Shown here piece by piece: positions 56,127 through 64,000 of a stretch of 64,000 nucleotides of DNA. Made by a program: the position numbers and the translations under genes. The notes below the pieces were generated by a model. The model saw only the letters and a list, made by a program, of their open reading frames with translations. It had not been told where the DNA came from and ran no database searches. The stretch's first letter is position 1. Each line of letters opens with the position of its first letter. The DNA lies in contig NZ_JALJRZ010000004.1 of NCBI RefSeq assembly GCF_024519435.1, positions 339,251 through 403,250 on the forward strand, in the 5' to 3' direction. The DNA is from Terrabacter sp. Ter38. Its GTDB lineage: Bacteria; Actinomycetota; Actinomycetes; Actinomycetales; Dermatophilaceae.

Positions 56127-57134
56127 ATGGAGACGAGGCTGATCGACGTGCACGACGACGCCGTCTGCGCCCGCGCGTACGACGTCATCATCGCCAGCAA
56201 GGGTCACGAGCGCCCTTGGAACGAGCCACCGTCCCTCGCGGAGACGGTCGTCGAATGGCGTCACGTCGACGAGGCCGAACGCATGGAGCTGTGGGGCGCC
56301 CACGACGGTGACGAGCTCGTCGGCGTCGCGACGCTCTGGCTGCCGCTGTCGGACAACACGACGATGACGTGGACCGACGTCCAGGTGGACCCGGCCCACC
56401 GCAGGCGCGGCGCCGGCACCGCCCTCGTCGAGCGTCTCCTCGAGCGGGCCCGTGAGGAGGGTCGCGTCACGATGGTCGTCGACTTCCTCGTGCCCCCGGA
56501 GTCGGAGGGACACGGCTACCGCCGCTTCGCCGAGCGGCACGGCTTCCACCTCAGCAACACCGAGATCATGCGCCACCTCCAGCTCCCCGTCGACGACGGG
56601 CTCCTCACCCGGCACGCCGAGCACGCGCGACCGCGCTGGGAGGTCGACTACCGCCTCGAGACCCATGTCGGCGGCGTGCCCGAGCACCTGCAGGAGTCGC
56701 TCTGCGCCGTCATGAACCAGCTCGCCGTCGACGCGCCCACGGGCGACCTCGAGTTCGAGGAGGAGTCCCTCACTCCGGCGCGCTACCGGGAGTACCTCGA
56801 GGTCGCGCGTGCCCAGGGGCGCGTACGCCTGACGACCGTCGCGGTCCACGAGGACAGCGGCGACGTCGTGGCCTACACCGACCTCATGCTGCCCTCGGGT
56901 GCCCCCGGGATGGCGTGGCAGTGGGGGACGCTCGTGCACCGCGACCATCGGGGTCGGCGGCTCGGGATGGCCCTCAAGGTCCAGAACCTCCGGCGACTGC
57001 AGGCCGACCACCCGGAGCGGCAGCGGGTCGTCACCGGGAACGACGACACGAACTCGTGGATGGTCTCGATCAACGAGGACCTCGGCTTCCGCATCGTCGA
57101 GCTGTGCCCGGCCTACCAGCGGTCGCTCGCCTGA
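56127..57134 (+). CDS. Tandem GNAT N-acetyltransferase
   Basis: 335 residues holding two acetyltransferase domains. The first has the acetyl-CoA motif VQVDPAHRRRGAGTALVERLLERA (about 87-110). The second has TLVHRDHRGRRLGMALKVQNLRRLQ (about 270-295) with NDDTNSWMVSINEDLGF, typical of mycothiol-synthase-like and antibiotic-modifying double GNATs. TACCGT lies 7 nt before ATG 56127. Whether both domains are catalytic cannot be judged from sequence. Confidence 0.88.
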   Translation: METRLIDVHDDAVCARAYDVIIASKGHERPWNEPPSLAETVVEWRHVDEAERMELWGAHDGDELVGVATLWLPLSDNTTMTWTDVQVDPAHRRRGAGTALVERLLERAREEGRVTMVVDFLVPPESEGHGYRRFAERHGFHLSNTEIMRHLQLPVDDGLLTRHAEHARPRWEVDYRLETHVGGVPEHLQESLCAVMNQLAVDAPTGDLEFEEESLTPARYREYLEVARAQGRVRLTTVAVHEDSGDVVAYTDLMLPSGAPGMAWQWGTLVHRDHRGRRLGMALKVQNLRRLQADHPERQRVVTGNDDTNSWMVSINEDLGFRIVELCPAYQRSLA

Positions 57135-57164
57135 CCTTGCACCCTTTACCATCGCCGAAACCGA

Positions 57165-57200
57165 CGAGGCGCCCGCTCCCGCGTGGGGAGGGGCGCCTCG
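57165..57200. terminator. Bidirectional hairpin between GNAT and fadE
   Basis: Ten-bp stem CGAGGCGCCC with its complement, and a further CTCCC/GGGGA inner stem around GCGT, between two convergent stop codons. Confidence 0.65.
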
Positions 57201-57219
57201 GGGTGAGGGGTGGTGCGCG

Positions 57220-59082
57220 TCAGAACGCGGACTCGGGGACGCCCATGAGGTCGTTGTCGATGGCCTCGGCGATGGTGCGCTCGGCGGCGAGCTTCGGCAG
57301 GACGTTCTTGGCGTAGAAGGAGGCCGCCGCGACCTTGCCGCGGTAGAAGTCGGCGTCCTTGCCGGAGGCGCCACCGGCGAGCGCCGCCTGCGCGACGTCG
57401 GCCTGACGCAGCAGCAGCCAGCCGACGACGAGGTCACCGGCCGCGAGGAGGAGACGGGTCGTGTTCTGGCCGACCTTGTAGAGGTTGGCCGTCTCGCCGC
57501 CCATCCGCGGGGCGCTCTTCATGGCATCGCCGATCATGTGGCCGACGATGCCCTGGACGTCCTCGAGGGCCCGCCCGAGCAGCTCGCGCTCGGTGTCGAG
57601 CGAGCCGCCGAGGTCCTTGGCGAACTCCTGGATCTGTCCGGCGACGTGCTGCAGCGCCTGGCCCTTGTCGCGGACGATCTTGCGGAAGAAGAAGTCGAGA
57701 CCCTGGATGGCGGTCGTGCCCTCGTAGAGGGTGTCGATCTTCGCGTCGCGGACGTACTGCTCGATCGGGTAGTCCTGCAGGAAGCCCGAGCCGCCGTAGG
57801 TCTGGAGCGACTCGGTGCCGAGGAGCACCCAGGCGCGCTCGGAACCGAGGCCCTTGACGAGGGGCAGCATGAGGTCGCTGATCCGGTTGGCGACCTCTGC
57901 CGCCGAACCCTTCTCGAGCGGGGCGGCGGGGTTGCCGGCCTGCGCCTGGTTGACGGCGTCCTGCTGGCTCGCGGTGTAGATGACGAGCGCGCGCAGGCCC
58001 TCGGCATACGCCTTCTGGAGCATGAGCGAGCGGCGGACGTCGGGGTGGTGCGTGATGGTGACCCGCGGCGCCGCCTTGTCGGTCATGTGCGTCAGGTCGG
58101 CGCCCTGGATGCGCTCCTTGGCGTACTCGAGGGCGTTGAGGTAGCCCGTCGAGAGCGTGGCGATCGCCTTGGTGCCGACGAACATCCGGGCGTTCTCGAT
58201 GACCTTGAACATCTGCGCGATGCCGTCGTGGACGTCGCCGAGGAGGGTGCCTACAGCCGGCTCGTGCTCGCCGAAGGTGACCTCGCACGTCGTCGAGACC
58301 TTGAGGCCCATCTTGTGCTCGACGTTGGTGACGTGGGCGCCGTTGCGCTCGCCCAGCTCGCCGGTCTCGAGGTCGACGTGGAACTTCGGGACGATGAAGA
58401 GGGAGAGGCCCTTCGTGCCGGGGCCGGCGCCCTCGGGACGGGCGAGGACGAAGTGGACGACGTTGTCGACCATGTCGGACTCGGCCGAGGTGATGAAGCG
58501 CTTGACGCCGGTGACGTGCCACGTGCCGTCGGGCTGCTGGACGGCCTTGGTGCGGCCGGCGCCGACGTCGGAGCCGGCGTCGGGCTCGGTGAGCACCATC
58601 GTCGTGTGCCAGGCATGGTCGACGATGTGCTTGGCGAGCTTCTTCTGGTCCTCGGTGCCGAGGTGCCAGAGCAGGTTGGCGAAGGAGTAGCTCGCCGTGA
58701 ACATGTGGATGGCCGGGTTGGCGCCGCAGACCATCTCGGCGACCGACCACCGCAGGGAGGCCGGCACGACCATGCCGCCGAGCTCGGCGGGGACGTCGAG
58801 GTTGCCCCAGTCGCCGTCGACGTAGGCCTTGAACGACTTCTTGAACGACTCGGGCATCGCCACCGACTGGCTGGCCGGGTCGTAGACGGGCGGGTTGCGG
58901 TCGCTGTCGAGGAGGCTGTCGGCCAGCTCGTTCTCGGCCAGGCGTGAGACCTCGCGGAGGATGTCCTTGGCGGCGTCGACGTCGACGTCGGCGTAGATGC
59001 CGGTGCCGAGGACGTCCTGACGGTTGAAGACCTCGAAGAGGTTGAACTCGAGGTCACGCACATTGCTCTTGTAGTGGCCCAT
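57220..59082 (-). CDS. Long acyl-CoA dehydrogenase, FadE5-like
   Basis: 620-residue FAD enzyme introducing the 2,3 double bond in acyl-CoA. It has the N-terminal extension seen in FadE5/VLCAD-like enzymes ([25 protein letters not shown]), the flavin segment [19 protein letters not shown], and the catalytic Glu in [22 protein letters not shown]-terminal helical domain adds about 120 residues. ATG 59082 has GGAGGG eight bases upstream. Two near-identical operator-like boxes lie 65-103 bases upstream, so expression is probably under a TetR-type fatty-acid regulator. Confidence 0.93.
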   Translation of the reverse strand: MGHYKSNVRDLEFNLFEVFNRQDVLGTGIYADVDVDAAKDILREVSRLAENELADSLLDSDRNPPVYDPASQSVAMPESFKKSFKAYVDGDWGNLDVPAELGGMVVPASLRWSVAEMVCGANPAIHMFTASYSFANLLWHLGTEDQKKLAKHIVDHAWHTTMVLTEPDAGSDVGAGRTKAVQQPDGTWHVTGVKRFITSAESDMVDNVVHFVLARPEGAGPGTKGLSLFIVPKFHVDLETGELGERNGAHVTNVEHKMGLKVSTTCEVTFGEHEPAVGTLLGDVHDGIAQMFKVIENARMFVGTKAIATLSTGYLNALEYAKERIQGADLTHMTDKAAPRVTITHHPDVRRSLMLQKAYAEGLRALVIYTASQQDAVNQAQAGNPAAPLEKGSAAEVANRISDLMLPLVKGLGSERAWVLLGTESLQTYGGSGFLQDYPIEQYVRDAKIDTLYEGTTAIQGLDFFFRKIVRDKGQALQHVAGQIQEFAKDLGGSLDTERELLGRALEDVQGIVGHMIGDAMKSAPRMGGETANLYKVGQNTTRLLLAAGDLVVGWLLLRQADVAQAALAGGASGKDADFYRGKVAAASFYAKNVLPKLAAERTIAEAIDNDLMGVPESAF

Positions 59083-59146
59083 CCGGGGACCCTCCACGTT
59101 CTGTCGCTCGTCGTGCGTCCGCCTCGTCGTCGGCGGGCGCGCCAAG

Positions 59147-59185
59147 TTACTGGCCGGTCACTTCCATGATGCTACTGACCGGTAA
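59147..59185 (-). promoter_or_regulatory. Two tandem operator boxes upstream of fadE
   Basis: TTACTGGCCGGTCA at 59147-59160 and CTACTGACCGGTAA at 59172-59185 share TACTGRCCGGTMA, an imperfect TTAC...GTAA palindrome, with centres 25 bp apart. This is the form of TetR-family fatty-acid regulator sites. The minus-strand hexamer TAGCAT lies between them. Confidence 0.55.
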
Positions 59186-59323
59186 CGATCGCAAGGGGCA
59201 GAGGTCACGGTTCCGCCACGAGCCGTCTCCGAGGGCGTATGCCGTCGGGCTGGCACGTGCGCCATGCACCCGTCGCCGAGACGGCATAAGCGACCGGACG
59301 CCAAGGTCCCTCTGACAGCAGAA

Positions 59324-59348
59324 GGGCCCGGTCATGCTGACCGGGCCC
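59324..59348 (-). terminator. Hairpin after the tRNA gene
   Basis: Perfect 11-bp stem GGGCCCGGTCA with a 3-nt loop, 8 bases beyond the CCA end of the leftward tRNA. Confidence 0.7.
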
Positions 59349-59356
59349 GACTCAAC

Positions 59357-59430
59357 TGGAGCAGGCGGCACGAATTGCACGTACGTCTTCCTTCTGGAAG
59401 AAGGCTGTTCTGCTACTGAACTACGCCTGC
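59357..59430 (-). tRNA. tRNA-Gly(UCC), divergent
   Basis: 74 nt including an encoded CCA. The acceptor stem GCAGGCG pairs perfectly with CGCCTGC; the D-stem is GTTC/GAAC; the anticodon loop CTTCCAG reads UCC. The T-stem GTACG/CGTGC includes one G-T pair. The D-loop is short (AGTAGCA) and has A where the conserved G18 should be. The T-loop is TGCAATT with G in place of residue 55, so the G18-Psi55 tertiary contact is missing. The anticodon stem has a G27-A43 mismatch. Confidence 0.82.
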
Positions 59431-59542
59431 GAGGCGTCGCCAACCGTAGCAACAGTCGGGCCACGACGTCCAAACGACGCGCTCCGGCGCGCCGCCGGCC
59501 CGCAGGGCGCCTCCGGGCTGCGCGCTCGAGGTCAGCCCGCGG

Positions 59543-60037
59543 TCATGAGCCGTCGCGCAGCCGGCGGGCGAAGGCCGACGACCGCGACCGCAGCTCCTCG
59601 ACACGTCGCTCGACGAGGGCGAGCGGGTCGAGTCCGCCCTCCATGCCGTGGGGCAGGCGTCGGACGTGGGTCGAGCAGCTGAAGTCGGCGTGCACCAGGG
59701 TGCCGAGGCTGTTGCCCTCGCGGCCGGACGCCCCGGCGCGACGAGCCACGAAGAGGGCCACCTCGCTCGTCGCGAAGACGTCCTCGCACCAGGCGCACAT
59801 CGCGCTCGCCTTGCGCGTCCGCTCGGCAGTCCGGAGGAGGAGGCCGACGGGTTCCTCGTCGACGGGGACGACGGCGTACGCCCGTTGCGGGTTGCTGCGG
59901 TCGACCCAGCCGAGGTAGTCGAGCGTCTCCCATCGCGGGCCGAGGTCGAGGTCCGGGGGAAGGGTGGCCTGCTTCGCCTCACGCCGGGAGGCGTTGACGA
60001 AGGAGGCGCGAATCTCGTTGTCTGTCAATGGTTTCAC
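59543..60037 (-). CDS. FBP-domain protein (EF-G-binding zinc-finger type)
   Basis: 164 residues. The C-terminal treble-clef zinc finger uses Cys81-x2-Cys84 (CAWCEDVF) and Cys121-x2-His124 (CSTHVRRL), the signature of the FBP_C domain found in fusidic-acid-resistance-type proteins that bind elongation factor G on the ribosome. The N-terminus is an alpha-beta region without the FusB helical bundle. It may act in ribosome rescue or antibiotic tolerance by inference only. Its 3' end lies 113 bases from the divergent tRNA-Gly. Confidence 0.82.
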   Translation of the reverse strand: MKPLTDNEIRASFVNASRREAKQATLPPDLDLGPRWETLDYLGWVDRSNPQRAYAVVPVDEEPVGLLLRTAERTRKASAMCAWCEDVFATSEVALFVARRAGASGREGNSLGTLVHADFSCSTHVRRLPHGMEGGLDPLALVERRVEELRSRSSAFARRLRDGS

Positions 60038-60410
60038 GGTCTGTTCCTGTCAGTCGGGCAGGACCGGATGAACCGGTCAGCCAGGGTGGGAGAGGTGGAG
60101 CGGGACGGTGACCGCTGAGCAGGCCATGACGGCCACCCGCCTCTCCGCGGGCCTCCCCGCTGACGACTGACGTGCCCCGACGGAGCAGCGTCCATGGTGC
60201 GTCACGACGTCGGCGGCGGTCCACCGCTTTACCGCGTCGATGCGGTGAGCCGGTGAGCTCGAAGACCGCCCATGGCCGTCGGGGCCCCGGGGAATGTCCG
60301 TTGCGAGAGCATTTGACTTGTAAAGTATTGCCATAATTTGACCTTCTAGAACCCTTTTCGTGACCTGTCTGTCACCGTCGATGGATGTTCATCGCCCGGG
60401 GTCTCCCCCG
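60038..60410. other. Intergenic region with AT-rich promoter patch
   Basis: Divergent region of the FBP and NlpC/P60 genes. 60310-60345 is unusually A/T-rich for this chromosome (TTGACT at 60313, CATAATTT near 60332) and is the likely promoter for the riboswitch-controlled hydrolase, though spacing to a -10 is not ideal in either reading. 60038-60309 shows no gene that I accept. Confidence 0.4.
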
Positions 60411-60423
60411 AGCGGCCCACCGC

Positions 60424-60576
60424 ACGCCGAGTCCTGTCCACCGGTGGGGCAGTCAAGCAATAACGGACAGGAGTGGGGGACCCACTTTCGGGCCGGCCAG
60501 CCGGTCCTTGGGGTGAAGCCGCATCTGCGGCCGGGCATCTTCCGCCCGAACCCGACAGCTCACCTCACAGGCGTGG
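60424..60576 (+). promoter_or_regulatory. ydaO/yuaA-type c-di-AMP riboswitch
   Basis: The leader of the hydrolase gene contains the conserved blocks of the ydaO class in order: GGGGGACCCAC (60476-60486), TTGGGGTGAAGCC (about 60509), CCGGGCATC, and CGAACCCGACAGCTCACCTC (60547-60566) followed by ACAGGCG. The stem CCTGTCC/GGACAGG (60433-60471) fits an internal helix. c-di-AMP riboswitches of this class commonly control NlpC/P60 and resuscitation-factor genes in actinobacteria. Ends are approximate. Confidence 0.88.
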
Positions 60577-60589
60577 GAAGGAATCCACC

Positions 60590-61141
60590 ATGCCCACCTC
60601 TACCCTTGCACGCCGAATTCCCTTGCAGTCCCGGGCTATCACGCCACTTCTCGCAGCCGCTCTCCTCGTCGGGACGGGTAGCGCACCGACATCGTCGGTC
60701 ACGCACCAGACGGCCACCACGTCGGGCACCGCGCCCGTCACCATCAAGGCCAGACCGGTCGCCTACGTCTCCGCCGCCGTGCGAGCCGCGCGAGGAAGGA
60801 CGGCCGTCAAGATCGCGGCCGCCCAGCGGGGCGACCCGTACCGCTACGGCGCCGCCGGTCCGTCGGCGTTCGACTGCTCCGGCCTCGTCTACTACACCTA
60901 CCGCACCCGCCTCGGCGTCGGCGTCCCGCGCACCGCCAACGCGCAGAGACTCGCCAGCGTCCGCATCGGCAAGGCGAACGTCCAGCAGGGCGACCTCATC
61001 TTCTTCATGTCCGGAGGTCGCGCGTACCACGTCGGCATCTACGCCGGCTCCGGCAAGGTCTGGCACTCACCCAGGCCCGGCCAGCGCGTCCAGCTCTCGA
61101 GGATCTGGACGACGAGCTGGGTCGCCGGTCGCATGCGCTGA
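60590..61141 (+). CDS. Secreted NlpC/P60 cell-wall hydrolase
   Basis: 183 residues. A signal peptide (RAITPLLAAALLVGTGSAP) precedes an NlpC/P60 domain with the catalytic Cys96 in FDCSGLVYYTY, His147 in RAYHVGIYAG and His159 as third member. It cleaves peptide stems of peptidoglycan, as in RipA-like remodelling. The start ATG 60590 has GGGAAGG nine bases upstream and sits just after the c-di-AMP riboswitch, so expression is linked to osmolyte or wall-stress signalling. Confidence 0.93.
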   Translation: MPTSTLARRIPLQSRAITPLLAAALLVGTGSAPTSSVTHQTATTSGTAPVTIKARPVAYVSAAVRAARGRTAVKIAAAQRGDPYRYGAAGPSAFDCSGLVYYTYRTRLGVGVPRTANAQRLASVRIGKANVQQGDLIFFMSGGRAYHVGIYAGSGKVWHSPRPGQRVQLSRIWTTSWVAGRMR

Positions 61142-61229
61142 CCCTGATCGGTCCCGGGGGTCCGTGTCGATCCTCGGGGCCGTGTGACCGGACGATGCCC
61201 ACCTCACGGTGGTTCGACACGTCGTGCGC

Positions 61230-61273
61230 GGAGCGAGCGACGGGAATCGAACCCGCGTATCCAGCTTGGGAAG
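61230..61273 (-). other. 3' half of a tRNA-Gly(CCC): probable attachment site
   Basis: The minus strand carries an anticodon loop TTCCCAA, stem GCTGG, variable ATAC, a perfect T-arm GCGGGTTCGATTCCCGT, the acceptor strand CGCTCGC and TCC. The 5' half of the tRNA (acceptor, D-arm, left anticodon stem) is absent; sequence diverges at 61274. This is the signature of an att site left by a tRNA-integrating element. Confidence 0.85.
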
Positions 61274-61480
61274 TCCGTCGAAGCCTGCACGAGCTCGTCC
61301 TTCGTGGGTGATGGGCTGACCCTTCGCGCCCGGTGTTGCCCCTCATTGCTCCGGCGCTGTTGCACGCGGGTGGCACGAGTTGGCACCTGATTCGTGATGC
61401 CCGTCGCGACGTCCAGAGGTGTGTCGGTGGGATACCTTGCGTACTCGCGATCGCTCAGATCTCACGGACGGGGGAAGGTC

Positions 61481-62215
61481 TTGCGCGTAGGTGTCTATGT
61501 CGACGGCTACAACCTGTACTACGGCGGCCGGCATCAACTCAAGAAGGCGCCGGGGTGGCGATGGCTGGACATCCGAGCTCTCTCTGAAGATCTCGTTTCG
61601 GCCCAGCGTGGATGGACCGGCGCGGTCGTGTCCCGAGTCGTGTACTGCACGGCCCGGATCGATGCCCGACTCAACCCGGTTGGGCACAGCGAGCAGGATG
61701 TGTACCTCAAGGCACTGTTGGCGACCCAGAGCGTGGACCATGTCGAGTACGGAAAGTACGTCACCGGCGTCCAGTACAGGCCCCTGGCGGTCAAGAGCCC
61801 AACAAAGCGCGGGACGCCGGTCATCGTCCAGGCGGCCTGGCCAGTCATGGTGCACTCGACTCTCGGCACCGAGGTGCCTGGGGCGAACTTCATGGTCTCC
61901 ACGTTGAAGCAGGAGGAGAAGGGGACGGACGTGAACGTAGCGAGCCATCTCCTCTTCGACGTGCTGACTGGCGCCGTCGATGCGGCCGTCGTGATTTCCA
62001 ACGACTCCGATCTCAAGATGCCCGTACACCTTGCCCGGACCGCTGTGCCGGTGGGTCATGTGAACCCGCGTGGTGGGCTCTTCGCTGGAGACCTCAAGGG
62101 GAGTCCAGGTGAGGGCGTCGGGAACCACTGGTGGCGCGTCCTGGGTCCGACCGACTACACCAGCCACCAGCTTGCGGATCCGGCGGGGACGTACACGCGC
62201 CCGACTGGCTGGTGA
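61481..62215 (+). CDS. NYN-domain (PIN-like) putative RNase
   Basis: 244 residues of the LabA/DUF88 NYN type. Metal-binding carboxylates are in [12 protein letters not shown] near the start, [18 protein letters not shown] and [15 protein letters not shown], the usual order of NYN nucleases. The start is set at TTG 61481, with GGGGG six bases before it, because the family begins with the strand [13 protein letters not shown] 61394 would add 29 unrelated residues. NYN proteins often act in RNA turnover or in phage-defence islands. A rho-independent terminator follows. Confidence 0.82.
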   Translation: MRVGVYVDGYNLYYGGRHQLKKAPGWRWLDIRALSEDLVSAQRGWTGAVVSRVVYCTARIDARLNPVGHSEQDVYLKALLATQSVDHVEYGKYVTGVQYRPLAVKSPTKRGTPVIVQAAWPVMVHSTLGTEVPGANFMVSTLKQEEKGTDVNVASHLLFDVLTGAVDAAVVISNDSDLKMPVHLARTAVPVGHVNPRGGLFAGDLKGSPGEGVGNHWWRVLGPTDYTSHQLADPAGTYTRPTGW

Positions 62216-62308
62216 CCCTCTCCGCGACGTAGAGGACGATGAAGAAGATGACGAAGAGGAAGAAGTTGAGGAAGTAGTCGTCCTTAGGTATCGTATGAGC
62301 CATAACTC

Positions 62309-62335
62309 ACCCGGCCCCTCGTGGGCCGGGTTTTT
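62309..62335 (+). terminator. Rho-independent terminator of the NYN gene
   Basis: Nine-bp stem ACCCGGCCC/GGGCCGGGT with a 5-nt loop directly followed by a T5 tract. The most classical intrinsic terminator in the window. Confidence 0.85.
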
Positions 62336-62849
62336 CATTCCCTCGGGCTGCAGCCCGGCCAGGGAGAGCCACCTACCCGATAGCGGAGCACAGGAGCCCG
62401 GCGGAGTGGGCGGGTCAATGGTGGCCGAAGGTCATCACGAAGTGACGCGAAGCGCCGTTGACGCGATCCGGAGGCGGGCGGATGCTCAAGCGTCGGGTCG
62501 GCGGCTCGGAGGTCAGTTGGCTCGGTAGTGATGACTGCGTGCCCTCTGTGTCCCCGGCTGGCGTGGCCGGCGAGTGGTGGGGGTGCGCGTAGGCGCGAAG
62601 CGCCGGAGCGCGGGGGTCCCTGCCGCGAGAGGGCCTGAGCCGGCCGGTCGGCGCGGCGGAGCCGCGCCCTTGATCTCTTAGAGCCCTGCTCAGCAATGCA
62701 CGGGTCCGTCGGTCGGCGATTGGGTGGAGAGCGGGCCCCGGGCCGGTGGCGACCCGCGTCTTGTGACGGTGGCTTGTGACGTCGTGCCGGACGCGATGGC
62801 AGCGGCATGGTCGGACGTCGTCCGACGAGCGGCATACCAGGACAGGTCC
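62336..62849. other. 514-bp gap without a convincing gene
   Basis: Repetitive GC-rich sequence with several GCGAAGCGCCGG-like segments near 62450 and 62600 and no frame with normal third-position composition on either strand. A short plus-strand frame at 62763-62873 ending ARPWI has plausible codon use and may be the end of a lost gene. Confidence 0.5.
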
Positions 62850-63344
62850 TTACCCGCCCGCCCATGGATCTGAAAAGTCCAGGCACGTGGCCGCGATGGC
62901 GCCGATGTCCGCATGGATCGAATCCGGCGTCGCGTCGATGTATGGCAGTTCATCGAGCATGTCATCCATGACGACCAGCTCTTGCAGTGCCTGCGGTCCG
63001 TCGTGACTGATCGCCTCATGAGCCCACGACGCAATGCCCCGATCCGTTAGAAGCCCTTGCTGCCAGCGACGCAGCTGCCCCTGCGCCGCCCGACTGGCCA
63101 GAGCCTCCAGACTCAGCGGCGGCATGCCAAGTTCCTCGCGGGCCGAGGCGACACGAGCATCGACTTCAAAAGGGCTCGTCAGGGGCGTCACCGGCATGCT
63201 CGCCAAGTCCACCACTGCTGGCCCATCTATGCCCGCTGCCAAGAGCTCAGCAGCGACGTCGATGACCTGGCGCCCGTCGACGCTGCGCAGGTCGTACATC
63301 GCCAGCACGTCGCCGAAGGTCCGTCTAGCCTCGCCCTGATCCAC
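62850..63344 (-). CDS. Hypothetical protein in the island
   Basis: 164 residues, unrecognised. It is mainly helical, acidic at the C-terminus (VVMDDMLDELPYIDATPDSIHADIGAIAATCLDFSDPWAGG), with a central SLEALASRAAQGQLRRWQQGLL stretch. GTG 63344 is preferred because AAGGGGAG lies just upstream; GTG 63371 is the longer alternative. No membrane segment or catalytic motif. Size, acidity and context would fit an immunity or antitoxin-like protein, but this is speculation. Confidence 0.6.
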   Translation of the reverse strand: MDQGEARRTFGDVLAMYDLRSVDGRQVIDVAAELLAAGIDGPAVVDLASMPVTPLTSPFEVDARVASAREELGMPPLSLEALASRAAQGQLRRWQQGLLTDRGIASWAHEAISHDGPQALQELVVMDDMLDELPYIDATPDSIHADIGAIAATCLDFSDPWAGG

Positions 63345-63536
63345 GCTCTCCCCTTGCCGCCTGTTCTCCACTGTTGGCCTGAGCCGTACTGAGCGTACGG
63401 ATCGACCTCTAGGAAGACATCCTCAATTCGGCACGACCGCGCTATCCGCGGCAGAATCGGACGTCTCACCCGCGGCAGAAGAGGACGTTCACTCGACCGG
63501 ACATCGACAAGGTGCCGACCACTCGCGGCGGTTTCG

Positions 63537-63893
63537 TCAGGCGCAGCTGCAGTAGCTGATGACGTAGAGCAGCCACACGGCAGTCACGAGCAACACGCCG
63601 GAGGCGATGGCGGCAGGCCTCCGACTCTCGCCACGCCCACGCGCCTGTCGTGCTTTCGGCCGGAGGCTCCAGGCGCCGTAACCGACCAAGCACGCCATCG
63701 CAGCACTAGCGGTAACGGTCGCCACGGGGTGGCGATTCCACCCCCACAGGAAGCTCGCGATCACGACCCCAGCGACTATGCACGCGAGAGCCGCGAAGAA
63801 GCCTTCTGCAACGGCCTCACCCACCAGCTCCGCAACCTTTGAGCCGAACCGCCGGGGTAGCGATGGCCGTGGTCGGCTCAGCTCCTGCGTCAC
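63537..63893 (-). CDS. Small membrane protein in the island
   Basis: 118 residues with about three hydrophobic segments (FFAALACIVAGVVIASFLWGW, ATVTASAAMACLVGYGAWSL, AIASGVLLVTAVWLLYVISY) and a basic loop RPKARQARGRGESRR. GTG 63893 has no strong ribosome binding site. Unrecognised family; lies upstream of the acidic hypothetical gene with a 192-bp gap. Confidence 0.55.
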   Translation of the reverse strand: MTQELSRPRPSLPRRFGSKVAELVGEAVAEGFFAALACIVAGVVIASFLWGWNRHPVATVTASAAMACLVGYGAWSLRPKARQARGRGESRRPAAIASGVLLVTAVWLLYVISYCSCA

Positions 63894-64000
63894 GCCGTGA
63901 TGCTCTCATGCTCAGGCCCAAGTACTCGTCGCCGCGAGTCACGTGACGCGGCTACTTGTTTCATTGACGTAGGACCGGTGCCTGCGCAGGCTCTGGTCTA

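Larger units (their letters stand above)
61274..64000. mobile_element. One end of a probable integrated genomic island
   Basis: Because displaced tRNA 3' fragments keep the element on their 5' side, the element should lie to the right of 61273. The region is sparse in genes, lower in GC than the rest, and encodes proteins without homologous-looking neighbours. No integrase is visible in the window, so it would be further right, next to the intact tRNA-Gly(CCC). Inference from orientation and composition. Confidence 0.6.

Overview
The window is dense, about 70% GC actinobacterial chromosome. The candidate family is Intrasporangiaceae or a close relative in Micrococcales. The evidence is the very high GC, frequent GTG starts, a mycothiol-type enzyme, paa and FadE-type acyl-CoA genes, many start codons placed exactly where a transcript should begin, and a divergent tRNA-Gly of the kind expected where glycine is used in the cell-wall bridge. 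The family call is inference; no 16S rRNA gene is present.

Layout. 1-920: 5' part of a phenylacetate-CoA ligase gene. 995-3743: polar amino-acid ABC importer (ATPase, permease, lipoprotein). 3914-7064: secreted ScyD/ScyE-like protein, then a DEAD-box RNA helicase with a long Gly/Arg tail. 7198-10696: three more phenylacetate-type genes (thioesterase, 3-hydroxyacyl-CoA dehydrogenase, PaaN). 10704-12402: MFS transporter and DUF1304 protein, convergent and overlapping. 12493-16684: sbcD-sbcC nuclease operon. 16841-18312: pfkA with a small holin-like membrane protein. 18459-24434: HisC-like aminotransferase, then four related small membrane proteins broken by a glyoxalase gene, then a RecF/SMC-like ATPase. 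This is the least explained gene set in the window. 25107-28729: 2-oxoacid dehydrogenase operon E1alpha-E1beta-E2.

28872-32728: SDR, DHA2 efflux pump and divergent TetR regulator sharing one palindromic operator. 32796-36970: DksA/TraR-type zinc-finger protein, secreted Ig-like protein, unknown 487-residue protein, Nramp metal transporter. 37074-42669: PhyH-type dioxygenase, a pair of acyl-CoA dehydrogenase subunits, enoyl-CoA hydratase, MFS transporter. 42860-45119: MarR-DHA2 efflux operon. 45352-47015: GAF-ANTAR regulator and a SigB/SigF-type sigma factor. 47205-54463: mycothiol-dependent enzyme and CopD-CtaG protein starting 26 bp apart, a decayed GyrI-like fragment, nitrilase plus thioredoxin-NHL operon, two membrane proteins. 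54640-59082: acyltransferase, tandem GNAT, large FadE. 59357-61141: unusual tRNA-Gly(UCC), FBP-type zinc protein, and an NlpC/P60 hydrolase under a ydaO (c-di-AMP) riboswitch.

At 61230-61273 lies the 3' half of a tRNA-Gly(CCC). Its orientation places an integrated element to its right, so 61274-64000 (NYN nuclease-like protein, two unknown genes, large sparse gaps, lower GC) is probably one end of a genomic island. Five intergenic copies of a complex palindrome with core ACCGTCGARAGGCCAC sit just after gene ends and form a chromosome-wide-looking repeat family. A non-random octamer, GTATGCCG/CGGCATAC, recurs throughout both coding strands.
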